From: an uncultured Sphingomonadaceae bacterium
Lineage (GTDB): Bacteria > Pseudomonadota > Alphaproteobacteria > Sphingomonadales > Sphingomonadaceae
Assembly: GCA_947488845.1 (NCBI GenBank)
Contig: CANLBM010000021.1
Location: forward strand, 1 to 43,013
Direction: 5' to 3'
DNA length: 43,013 nucleotides
Positions 36,800 through 43,013 of the stretch are shown here, piece after piece. Within the stretch, counting starts at the first letter, position 1; the number at the start of each line of letters is the position of its first letter. The notes under the pieces were generated by a model, which was not told the origin of the DNA, ran no database searches, and worked only from the letters and a program-made list of their open reading frames with translations. The translations under genes and the position numbers were made by a program.

Positions 36800-37518
36800 T
36801 GCGCAGAGCCGACCGCCTGTTCCAGATTGTCCAGTATCTGCGCGGTGGCCGGCTCGTGACGGCAGCCAGCCTGGCCGAGCGCCTCGAGGTTTCCGAGCGC
36901 ACAATCTATCGCGACATCGCCGATCTCCAGTCGACCGGCGTGCCGATCGATGGCGAAGCCGGCATCGGCTATATCATGCGCAGCGGTTTCGACCTGCCGC
37001 CGCTAATGTTCACCCGCGATGAGATTGTCGCGCTGGTTACAGGCGCGCGGATGGTCAAGGCATGGGGCGGAACGGCGATGATCGCTGCAGCGGAAGAGGC
37101 GCTGGTCAAGATCGAGGCGGTTTTGCCGGAAGCGGAACGAAGCCGGGTTGGTGATACGAAGATATTTTCACCGCGCATCGGATTGGCAGGACAGTCGGGA
37201 GAACTGATCGATAGCTGCGAACATGCTATCGATGCGCGGCAGATAGTGACGCTGGATTATAGTGACGAAGATGGCTCCATGACCCAGCGGAACGTTCAGC
37301 CGCTCGGCCTGTGGTTTTGGGGCAAAGTCTGGACGCTGGTGGGATGGTGCGAATTGCGCGATGACTTCCGCGCATTTCGGCTCGATCGTATTTCCGGATT
37401 CACACCGACCGGAGCAATCTACCGACCGGACCCGAAAAGATCGCTCGAGGAATTTTCCCGTCAGCAGCGAGAAAAATATAGAGCGCACATGGTAAATTCT
37501 AAACAGGAAAGAAAATGA
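36799..37518 (+). CDS. YafY-type HTH/WYL-domain regulator
   Basis: The 239-residue protein has an N-terminal winged HTH (RRADRLFQIVQYLRGGRLVT; ERLEVSERTIYRDIADLQST) and a C-terminal WYL domain (ARQIVTLDYSDEDGSMTQRN, VQPLGLWFWGKVWTLVGWCE, FRAFRLDRISGF). The WYL motif itself reads WTLVGWCEL, close to the family consensus. WYL domains often bind nucleic acids or small ligands. It lies between a VOC gene it overlaps and a GST gene 1 nt away, and probably acts on the palindrome at 36354. Confidence 0.93.
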   Translation: MRRADRLFQIVQYLRGGRLVTAASLAERLEVSERTIYRDIADLQSTGVPIDGEAGIGYIMRSGFDLPPLMFTRDEIVALVTGARMVKAWGGTAMIAAAEEALVKIEAVLPEAERSRVGDTKIFSPRIGLAGQSGELIDSCEHAIDARQIVTLDYSDEDGSMTQRNVQPLGLWFWGKVWTLVGWCELRDDFRAFRLDRISGFTPTGAIYRPDPKRSLEEFSRQQREKYRAHMVNSKQERK

Positions 37519-37519
37519 T

Positions 37520-38134
37520 ATGACCCTGAAATTCTACACCAACCCGATGTCGCGTGGCCAGATCGCCCGCTGGGCGCTGCACGAAGCAGGCGCAGACTAT
37601 GATCAAGTGCTGCTCGAATATGATAGCACGATGAAGGCCGCCGCCTATCTTGCGGTCAATCCGATGGGCAAGGTGCCGGCGATTGACCATGACGGCAAGG
37701 TCGTGACCGAAGGGGCAGCAATATGCGCCTATCTGGCAGACGCCTTTCCCGCTGCCGGGCTCGCACCGACCGCTGATGAGCGGGCAGATTATTATCGCTG
37801 GCTGTTCTTTGCCGCAGGCCCTCTGGAATCGGCAATCACCAACCGGTCGATGGGCTTCGAAGTCGAACCGGACAAAGAAAAAACGGTCGGATATGGTAAT
37901 TATGACCAGGTTGTCGACGCGCTGGACAGCAAGTTCCAGGCCGATGATTATGTCTGCGGCGCACGCTTTACCATGGCCGACGTCTATGTCGGCGCGCAGC
38001 TGGTATGGGGCACGCAATTCGGCACCCTGCCCGGGCGGGATTCCTTCCTCGCTTATGGACAGCGCGTGACGGGACGGGCCGCCTATAAGTCAGCCAAGGC
38101 GGTCGATGACGCCTTGATTGCCGAGAATTGCTAA
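37520..38134 (+). CDS. Glutathione S-transferase family protein (second)
   Basis: The 204-residue GST has an N-domain with KFYTNPMSRGQIARWALHEA, where Ser of MSRG is the likely active residue, then NPMGKVPAIDHDGKVVTEGA. The C-domain ends with ARFTMADVYVGAQLVWGTQF. It begins 1 nt after the WYL gene and closes the VOC-WYL-GST operon before a bidirectional terminator. The N-terminal motif differs from the first GST of the window (33995-34633), so they are not recent duplicates. Confidence 0.92.
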   Translation: MTLKFYTNPMSRGQIARWALHEAGADYDQVLLEYDSTMKAAAYLAVNPMGKVPAIDHDGKVVTEGAAICAYLADAFPAAGLAPTADERADYYRWLFFAAGPLESAITNRSMGFEVEPDKEKTVGYGNYDQVVDALDSKFQADDYVCGARFTMADVYVGAQLVWGTQFGTLPGRDSFLAYGQRVTGRAAYKSAKAVDDALIAENC

Positions 38135-38152
38135 TCGTTCGGTCCGGACAGA

Positions 38153-38187
38153 AAAAAGGCCGGATGGTCATCCCATCCGGCCTTTTT
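38153..38187. terminator. Bidirectional terminator between gst and lipoprotein gene
   Basis: A perfect 15-bp stem (AAAAAGGCCGGATGG / CCATCCGGCCTTTTT) surrounds TCATC. It has A-rich and T-rich flanks on opposite sides, so it can serve both the plus-strand GST operon and the minus-strand lipoprotein gene. Confidence 0.92.
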
Positions 38188-38205
38188 CAGCGGCTCGAAG
38201 CCAGT

Positions 38206-38910
38206 TCATTCTCCGGCGGCAGGCTCTTCATAACCTAGCGCTGGCTGGCCGACTTCGGCAGCCGGCTGGCCATATTGCACGCGCCATTTTTCAAGATCCC
38301 GCTCATATTCCTCATAAGCGAGATAGAAGTCGGTGAACGGTTTTTCCAGTTCCGCCAAGGCCTGTTCGGCAAACTGGTTGAGGTCGGCCGACTTGGTGAC
38401 AATGGCACGCTGGCTGATCTGCACGGCCTGATCGCAAAAGGGGCGCCGAAGCGGAGAGAAGGACCAGTAATTATAGAGCTGGGTCTGGTGGCGATCATGT
38501 TCTGCCTTGTAACCCGCGCCGATATCCCGCTGGAATTTCCGGATAATCGCATTGTTCGCGTTGCGGAGCGAAGCGCTGTTGTTGTTGATGAACGCATTAT
38601 AATCGTCGACAAGCCGCTCGTACAGAGGGCCGGTGCAGCTTAGCGCCGCGACATTCATCGCCGCCCGGACGTGCCACAAGGTTTCCAATGGCCCAAGATC
38701 ACGGTTTATGGTTTCGCGCAGCCCGTCAGCACGAAGCATGGGAACCACCGACAGGCTGCTTGCGCCAAATGGTGGTGTCGGTGCGCGCGGCGTATATTGC
38801 GGCTGGACAACCGGAGCGGACGGCGGCGGAGGTGGTGCCGTTTGACAGGCGGCCAGAAAAGCCAGTCCGCCAGCTACCAAAACCAGACGTAAATCCTTCA
38901 AACGCGGCAT
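38206..38910 (-). CDS. Lipoprotein of unknown function
   Basis: The 234-residue protein has a lipoprotein signal peptide (RLVLVAGGLAFLAACQTAPP, lipobox LAAC), then a Pro-rich linker (about residues 25-55) and a helical domain with several Cys (LSCTGPL; RRPFCDQ). The ATG at 38910 has AGGGAGAG 7 nt upstream. It should be anchored to the periplasmic face. I recognise no family; the helical part could be a scaffold or chaperone. Confidence 0.8.
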   Translation of the reverse strand: MPRLKDLRLVLVAGGLAFLAACQTAPPPPPSAPVVQPQYTPRAPTPPFGASSLSVVPMLRADGLRETINRDLGPLETLWHVRAAMNVAALSCTGPLYERLVDDYNAFINNNSASLRNANNAIIRKFQRDIGAGYKAEHDRHQTQLYNYWSFSPLRRPFCDQAVQISQRAIVTKSADLNQFAEQALAELEKPFTDFYLAYEEYERDLEKWRVQYGQPAAEVGQPALGYEEPAAGE

Positions 38911-39003
38911 ACTATCACTCTCCCTGAACAACAGCCGTTTCTTTATGATTCGCGCTGACGCTTGTCCAGCATTAGCAGTCAAATCTCGACGAACTGCCAA
39001 AAG

Positions 39004-39034
39004 AAAAAGCCCGACAGTTTCCTGCCGGGCTTTT
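39004..39034 (-). terminator. Terminator after the Bax-inhibitor-1 gene
   Basis: On the minus strand AAAAGCCCGGCAG, loop GAAA and CTGTCGGGCTTTT form a stem with a G-U pair, followed by T's. It sits 26 nt past the stop of the gene at 39060 and just upstream of the lipoprotein gene. Confidence 0.88.
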
Positions 39035-39059
39035 CCGATAATCTGGCTGGGCCCGTTGC

Positions 39060-39794
39060 CTATTCGCGGCTGCCCATGAAGTAGAGCAGGAACTGGAACA
39101 TGTTGATAAAGTCCAGATAGAGACTCAGCGCGCTCAGGACCACGGTCTTGCCGACCATGTCGGTTCCCGCGACATAAGCGTACATGCTCTTGATCCGCTG
39201 CGTATCATAAGCGGTGAGGCCTGCGAAAATCAGCACGCCAATGGCGCTGATGACGAAGTTCATCATCGTCGACTGCAGGAAGATGTTGATCACCATTGCG
39301 ACCAGCAAACCGACCACACCCATGATCAGGAAGCTGCCCATGCCGGACAGGTCTTTTTTGGTCGTGTAACCGTAGAGGCTAAGACCAAGGAAAGCGGCTG
39401 CGGTAGCAAAGAATGTCTGTGCGATCGATGCGCCGGTATAGACCAGGAAGATCGTCGACATCGACATGCCCATCAGAGCCGCGAAGCCCCAGAACATGGC
39501 CTGCAACGTGAAGGTGGAAAATTTATTCTGCCCGAAGCTCATCGCGAAAACGATAGCCAGTGGCGACAACATGATCACCCATTTCAGCGGACCGCCGCCG
39601 AACATGATGTCCTGAGCGAGGCCTGAGCTGGCGAATAGCATCGCGACCACACCGGTCAGCAATACGCCGCTCGCCATATAATTATAGACTTTGAGCATAT
39701 AGGTACGCAGGCCGGCGTCAAACGCGACCTCCGTCTGCGGTGCCGTGCCCACAGCGGGCTGCCCGAAGGTTGTTCTTGGGTCTTGCCAAGCCAT
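39060..39794 (-). CDS. Bax inhibitor-1 / YccA-family membrane protein
   Basis: The 244-residue protein has seven membrane helices of the BI-1 (TMBIM) fold, with features such as FDAGLRTYMLKVYNYMASGV at the N-terminus, SLYGYTTKKDLSGMGSFLIM, the Asp pair region GLTAYDTQRIKSMYA and a final helix SLYLDFINMFQFLLYFMG. Bacterial members are channel- or protease-modulator-like; YccA interacts with FtsH. The ATG at 39794 is preceded by GAGGAG; another ATG 9 nt earlier is too close to the RBS. Confidence 0.93.
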   Translation of the reverse strand: MAWQDPRTTFGQPAVGTAPQTEVAFDAGLRTYMLKVYNYMASGVLLTGVVAMLFASSGLAQDIMFGGGPLKWVIMLSPLAIVFAMSFGQNKFSTFTLQAMFWGFAALMGMSMSTIFLVYTGASIAQTFFATAAAFLGLSLYGYTTKKDLSGMGSFLIMGVVGLLVAMVINIFLQSTMMNFVISAIGVLIFAGLTAYDTQRIKSMYAYVAGTDMVGKTVVLSALSLYLDFINMFQFLLYFMGSRE

Positions 39795-40107
39795 AATATG
39801 CATACTCCTCAAATTAACGAGCCGGTAAACGGTCTCTGTTGCTTGCAATATCGGGTAATAGCGCATGTTATTCAAGGGAAACCGGCGCGCTGCGCTAAAA
39901 AAAACACCGGCGTCGCGATAGATAAAATCTATCGCAATCACTTAACGTCGCCAACTTTCTCGATCAGGACCCTATGCCGGAGCGCTAACTCCCCCAGTCG
40001 CATCCCCCTTTGATGCCGTGGTTCTGAACAATGCCGGAAACCGGTTCCTCTTTTGACGCGGCAAAGGAAACGCATGAATATGCGATATCGATGGAGCGCT
40101 CTATTTC
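39795..40107. other. 313-bp intergenic region with an exact palindrome
   Basis: No gene is evident between the minus-strand BI-1 and phosphatase genes. GCGATAGAT and ATCTATCGC form a perfect 9-bp dyad around AAA at 39915-39935, followed on the minus strand after 10 nt by a run of eight T's. This could be a regulator site in the BI-1 promoter or a weak terminator for the phosphatase transcript. The rest shows no repeat or gene. Confidence 0.5.
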
Positions 40108-40572
40108 CTATTCGGCCTCAAGCAATTTCCGCAGATTTCTGGCGGCCTCGGTCACCTCTGCCCAGGTCTGGTCAAAATCAGCCTCTTCCCCGTAATACGG
40201 GTCGGCGACATCCTCGCCTGCCCTGCCCGCGACATGGTCAGACAACAGGGAAATTTCTACGACTGCGCTGGCCGGCTTCATCGCTTTCAAATCGCTAAGA
40301 TTCTGGTTGTCCAGCGCAATCACATGATCGAAATCGTGAAAGTCCGCTGCGCTCACCTGCCGCCCCCGGAAGTGACTGATATCAACACCGTTTCTTATCG
40401 CAACCGCTTGCGCGCGCTTGTCGGGTGCATGTCCGACATGCCAGTCACCGGTGCCGGCAGAATCGATGATGATGTTCAGGCCGGTGGCAGCGCATTCCTG
40501 GCGGAGGGCGGCTTCGGCCAGCGGAGAACGGCAGATATTACCGAGACAAACAAACAAGACCGACACACTCAT
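40108..40572 (-). CDS. Low-molecular-weight protein-tyrosine phosphatase
   Basis: This 154-residue protein has the active-site loop VLFVCLGNICRSPLAEAAL (C-x5-R-S) near the N-terminus and the catalytic acid loop VADPYYG near the C-terminus. It should remove phosphate from tyrosine or arginine residues of proteins. It is complete, with a normal length, and lies 36 nt downstream of the sodC stop on the same strand, so they may be co-transcribed. Confidence 0.95.
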   Translation of the reverse strand: MSVSVLFVCLGNICRSPLAEAALRQECAATGLNIIIDSAGTGDWHVGHAPDKRAQAVAIRNGVDISHFRGRQVSAADFHDFDHVIALDNQNLSDLKAMKPASAVVEISLLSDHVAGRAGEDVADPYYGEEADFDQTWAEVTEAARNLRKLLEAE

Positions 40573-40608
40573 AAAAATACTCTAGTCATTATTCGAGATA
40601 CCGATTGA

Positions 40609-41160
40609 TCAACGGCCGCCGACGAACACGCCGCAAGCTATCCTTCCACCGCTTTCACCGGAAGGATCGGTCTTCAGATCATCCGGCCCTTCGTGGACGA
40701 CAAAGGCGGCACCATCAGCATCGAGCAGAGCATTCTCCCCGTCGCGGAGCGTCGCGCCGCGAACCAGTGCCTCCAGTGCGCCGGTGCCGTCCGCGCCGAT
40801 ATCGAGGTTGAAGAAATCGCCAGCATGCGCGCCTTGCGGATTGTCAAACCCGTGTTGCTTGGCAGCTGGGTTCCAGTGGCCACCGGCAGATTTGAAATCG
40901 GGACCTTCGCATTTGCCGGTCTCGTGAATATGCACACCATGCTGGCCGGGCGACATACCCTGCGCCTTGATATTGACCAGCAACCCGTTATCGCCCTGCG
41001 CGACAATCACTTCGCCATATTGCGCCTGATCCGCACCGACAAGCGCCGCGCGTGCAACATTGCCGCTGACTTCACCCGGGGACACATCTTCCTTACTGCA
41101 TCCGGAAGCCATGAGGGACAAAAGGACCGCGCTCGATAGAGTGATATGATGCTGGCGCAC
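40609..41160 (-). CDS. sodC: Cu/Zn superoxide dismutase, probable lipoprotein
   Basis: The 183-residue protein contains SodC signatures: SPGQHGVHIHETGKCEGPDF (copper His ligands), SAGGHWNPAAKQHG, and ESGGRIACGVFVGG at the C-terminus. It detoxifies superoxide in the periplasm. The start is a GTG at 41160, chosen because AAGGAG is 7 nt upstream and the frame then opens with a lipoprotein signal peptide (TLSSAVLLSLMASGCSKED, with Cys). Longer starts upstream would not give a proper signal. It may share a transcript with the phosphatase gene. Confidence 0.92.
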   Translation of the reverse strand: MRQHHITLSSAVLLSLMASGCSKEDVSPGEVSGNVARAALVGADQAQYGEVIVAQGDNGLLVNIKAQGMSPGQHGVHIHETGKCEGPDFKSAGGHWNPAAKQHGFDNPQGAHAGDFFNLDIGADGTGALEALVRGATLRDGENALLDADGAAFVVHEGPDDLKTDPSGESGGRIACGVFVGGR

Positions 41161-41277
41161 GAAGCTTCTCCTTGATTTCCTTGACATTGGTTGCATGATA
41201 GCAGCCGATTCACCCGCTTGAAACCCTTTGTTCCCTTCTCGTCCTTTCTGCATCTCACAGGAACCCGCTTGCCGCAT

Positions 41278-41808
41278 ATGCTCTATCTGATCGCCCTCGG
41301 TTCGAACCAGCGCCACCAGCGCCTTGGCCTGCCGCGTGGCGTTCTTGAGGCGGCAGTCGAGCGGCTTGCAGGGCAAGGTCTGACCATCGTCAAAATATCC
41401 GGGATAGTCACCTCGCGGCCAATCGGTCCCTCCCAACGGTCCTATGCCAACGCCGTCGCGATCGTTAAAACGGCTCTGTCTCCCCCTGACCTGCTCGACC
41501 GCTTCAAGCGGATCGAAGCGGAATTCGGCCGTCGGCGGGGTCAGGCCTGGTCGCGCCGCGTTCTCGATCTGGATATCCTGCTATGGAGCGACGGGGCATT
41601 TGCCAGCGCTACACCCGCCCTCACCATCCCCCATCCGCTGATGCGCGAACGCAGCTTTGTTCTTCGCCCGGCAGCGCAAATAGCGGGTGATTGGCGCGAT
41701 CCGCTGACCGGGCAGACCATTGCCCAACTGGACGCCCGCAACCGCCGTCCCAAGAAACGACAGGAAAAAGCGCCAAAGCCGCTTGACCATGAAACAAAGC
41801 GTCCCTAG
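41278..41808 (+). CDS. folK: 2-amino-4-hydroxy-6-hydroxymethyldihydropteridine pyrophosphokinase
   Basis: The 176-residue enzyme transfers pyrophosphate from ATP to hydroxymethyl-dihydropterin in folate synthesis. It opens with LYLIALGSNQRHQR and carries the HPPK signature WSRRVLDLDILLW and IPHPLMRERSFVLRP. The ATG at 41278 begins directly before the first β-strand; a TTG at 41269 has better spacing to AGGA and could be the true start. A basic tail (NRRPKKRQEKAPK) extends the C-terminus. It is divergent from sodC and 45 nt upstream of the tRNA. Confidence 0.95.
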   Translation: MLYLIALGSNQRHQRLGLPRGVLEAAVERLAGQGLTIVKISGIVTSRPIGPSQRSYANAVAIVKTALSPPDLLDRFKRIEAEFGRRRGQAWSRRVLDLDILLWSDGAFASATPALTIPHPLMRERSFVLRPAAQIAGDWRDPLTGQTIAQLDARNRRPKKRQEKAPKPLDHETKRP

Positions 41809-41853
41809 GGAGGCGCTTCCCGACGGCTTTGCGGACTGCAGCAGCCGATCGAG

Positions 41854-41929
41854 GGGCCCTTAGCTCAGTCGGTAGAGCAACTGACTTTTAATCAGTAGGT
41901 CGCTGGTTCGAACCCAGCAGGGCTCACCA
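41854..41929 (+). tRNA. tRNA-Lys (anticodon TTT)
   Basis: The 76-nt gene folds into a complete cloverleaf. The acceptor pairs GGGCCCT with AGGGCTC (one G-U). The D-arm is GCTC…GAGC, the anticodon arm ACTGA-CTTTTAA-TCAGT, and the T-arm GCTGG-TTCGAAC-CCAGC. CCA is encoded. The anticodon TTT gives lysine. The 3' half is a common attachment site for integrating elements, and the DNA beyond it differs from the rest of the window. Confidence 0.98.
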
Positions 41930-41950
41930 TATTTCCCATTCAATTGCAGT

Positions 41951-42005
41951 GGCTTATGTGGTGCGACATGTCGTATGGCAAACTACCGTATACCACCCAT
42001 AAGCC
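41951..42005. repeat. Imperfect inverted repeat just beyond tRNA-Lys
   Basis: GGCTTATGTGGT (41951-41962) and ACCACCCATAAGCC (41992-42005) are inverted copies with a 2-nt gap. The spacer holds another small palindrome (GACATGTC). It could be an integrase or excisionase binding site or a hairpin. It lies 22 nt from the tRNA 3' end. Confidence 0.45.
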
Positions 42006-42036
42006 GACCGTAAGCTGTAGCCATACCTGGGCATGT

Positions 42037-42846
42037 TCAGAAATTGAACTTTACAGAAATATTTGGCGGAGGGGCCAGTTCAGCGACAGCTGGCGCTATA
42101 AAGGCGTGGACCTTGTGATCCTCAGGGTGGTCCATTTGTATTAGCCAAACGTCCTTTATGTCCATGAAGTGCACAATATGGAACTCAAGTAATGTTTCGA
42201 TCCTCTGGACCCATTCGGCTATGCTGCGTTCAAAATTGATGACCCGTTCAGCATCCTTGAAAGGATTCCACGTGTGCATCCCATCACTGGCCTTGTCGTA
42301 TAGGAAGACAAATTCGTCTTTGGTCAGGAATCCATCATCGACAAGCTCAAAGTGATGTTGGACACCAATAACGTCGCTTTCGCCCCTTTTAACTGGGCTA
42401 GGAAAAAACTCTGGGTGAACTTTTTCAAGTCTCTCAAGCAACCGCTTTGCTCGCCAAATCGTACGAGCGTCGTTGTGTAGCTGCTCGTAAATCTCTCGGT
42501 GAGCAACCAAGGAACTGAATGCGATCTGCTCAAGCAGTCGCCTCAGGAGGAGGCATACGACTTCTCCGTCGTAACCATCACTACCGAGCGGTGAATGACC
42601 TTTTGTAATCGACTTAATCAATCCAAGCCGCTCTTTTATGTCTTCCATGCAGGAACAATAGGTCTTTGCAGCTTCTACCATCCGACAGATTATAGAGATA
42701 TTACTCTGTGTATGAAAGACAGTGATGGGATTTTTGAGCAGCGTTAGCGCGTACCCTAGACGCTCACACACGCGGTCAAGGGCCTTTCCAACCAGTACGG
42801 CAACGATGTTGCGCATTTCATCGAGCATCTGCTGCGTGGTTAGCAA
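42037..42846 (-). CDS. Unknown protein, possibly 5'-truncated
   Basis: The 269-residue frame encodes a soluble, mostly helical protein of unfamiliar family (LLRRLLEQIAFSSLVAHREI, LLERLEKVHPEFFPSP, HIVHFMDIKDVWLIQMDHPE). G+C looks lower than in the neighbours, and codon choice is more mixed. A TTG start is used here; the frame is open for about 20 codons further upstream without ATG, up to a stop near the IS3-type sequence. This may mean an insertion removed its native start. I see no known domain, and a defence or island role is only a guess. Confidence 0.6.
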   Translation of the reverse strand: MLTTQQMLDEMRNIVAVLVGKALDRVCERLGYALTLLKNPITVFHTQSNISIICRMVEAAKTYCSCMEDIKERLGLIKSITKGHSPLGSDGYDGEVVCLLLRRLLEQIAFSSLVAHREIYEQLHNDARTIWRAKRLLERLEKVHPEFFPSPVKRGESDVIGVQHHFELVDDGFLTKDEFVFLYDKASDGMHTWNPFKDAERVINFERSIAEWVQRIETLLEFHIVHFMDIKDVWLIQMDHPEDHKVHAFIAPAVAELAPPPNISVKFNF

Positions 42847-42936
42847 TAGCTTGTCGGGAATGCCTTTGAGTCTGCCTGCGGCGTTGAATGCTCCTCGTCC
42901 GAGAAGTTAATGTTGTATTCCGCAGGTGGTGCGAAA

Positions 42937-43013
42937 TGGACTTGTAACGGTTTTGCGCCGGTGACTGATCTCATTATGCCACCTTGGCTTCGAATGCCAG
43001 TGGACTGATGCCA
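42937..43013 (-). mobile_element. 3' end of an IS3-family insertion sequence (partial)
   Basis: A transposase tail lies on the minus strand up to a stop at 42976-42974. The DNA past it runs to a TG…-type boundary, tentatively TGGACTTGTAACGG at 42937. The element continues beyond the window edge. The end differs from the IS3-type end at 53-72, so the two are probably different elements of one family. Confidence 0.5.
42974..43013 (-). CDS. IS3-family transposase OrfB, C-terminal fragment
   Basis: Only the last 13 codons are in the window: GISPLAFEAKVA followed by stop. The tail with SP-x-x-FE is typical of OrfB integrase-type IS3 transposases, which end shortly after the HSALGY region. The rest lies outside. 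The group within IS3 cannot be settled. Confidence 0.7.
   Translation of the reverse strand, partial: GISPLAFEAKVA

Noticed and set aside
41944..42144. A 66-codon frame just after tRNA-Lys, considered as an integrase fragment
   Set aside because: It shows no tyrosine-recombinase motif and covers the inverted repeat; it seems non-coding.

Overview
The window reads as chromosomal DNA of an alphaproteobacterium, most probably Sphingomonadales. The evidence is a crtY-crtI-crtB carotenoid cluster, a TrcR-type DUF1013 regulator, a DUF1192 protein, a TPP-riboswitch-controlled thiC, a dispersed palindromic repeat typical of sphingomonad intergenic DNA, and high-GC codon use. The genus cannot be fixed from the sequence alone.

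Layout. 1-~200: outward end of an IS3-type insertion sequence plus decayed DNA. 287-2790: minus-strand thiamine operon (TPP riboswitch, four-helix membrane protein, thiC). 2829-5421: PPOX/VOC/DUF1348 operon beside a divergent LysR regulator. 5418-8340: MipA-like porin, a tandem HD-GYP gene broken by one stop codon, and a DUF2141 protein. 8231-12744: a sterol-desaturase-type hydroxylase divergent from crtY-crtI-crtB. 12741-16942: cysQ, pmbA/tldE, a small membrane protein and an old-yellow-enzyme oxidoreductase. 16966-18945: a complete bacterial lipoxygenase. 19108-25614: diguanylate cyclase, acyl-CoA ligase, MFS exporter, MBL-fold hydrolase, trcR. 25743-29555: glycosyltransferase plus LpxH-like phosphoesterase, Nudix hydrolase, quinone oxidoreductase, DUF1192. 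29824-32142: clpA. 32272-38134: a plus-strand detoxification-type region. 38206-41808: lipoprotein, Bax-inhibitor-1 protein, tyrosine phosphatase, Cu/Zn superoxide dismutase, folK. 41854-41929: tRNA-Lys, followed by lower-GC foreign-looking DNA with an unknown gene and the 3' end of an IS3-family transposase.

The most system-like stretch is 32272-38134. A TetR gene has a near-perfect operator inside its own promoter and seems to be read from a leaderless mRNA. It heads VOC, PhnB-like VOC, GST, SRPBCC, DUF1428 and double-VOC genes. A second unit (VOC, WYL regulator, GST) follows and has a perfect 9-bp-arm palindrome over its promoter. Four VOC-type proteins with five domains or more, two GSTs and two regulators suggest a two-tier response to a reactive electrophile. 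The substrate is not visible in the sequence.

Other strong points are the lipoxygenase with all five iron ligands, the single-base nonsense lesion between the HD and GYP motifs, the 110-nt same-strand overlap of the hydroxylase and DUF2141 genes, and the uncharacterised membrane protein between the TPP riboswitch and thiC. IS3-type sequence cuts the window at both ends in the same orientation, so the segment may lie between two insertion sequences.
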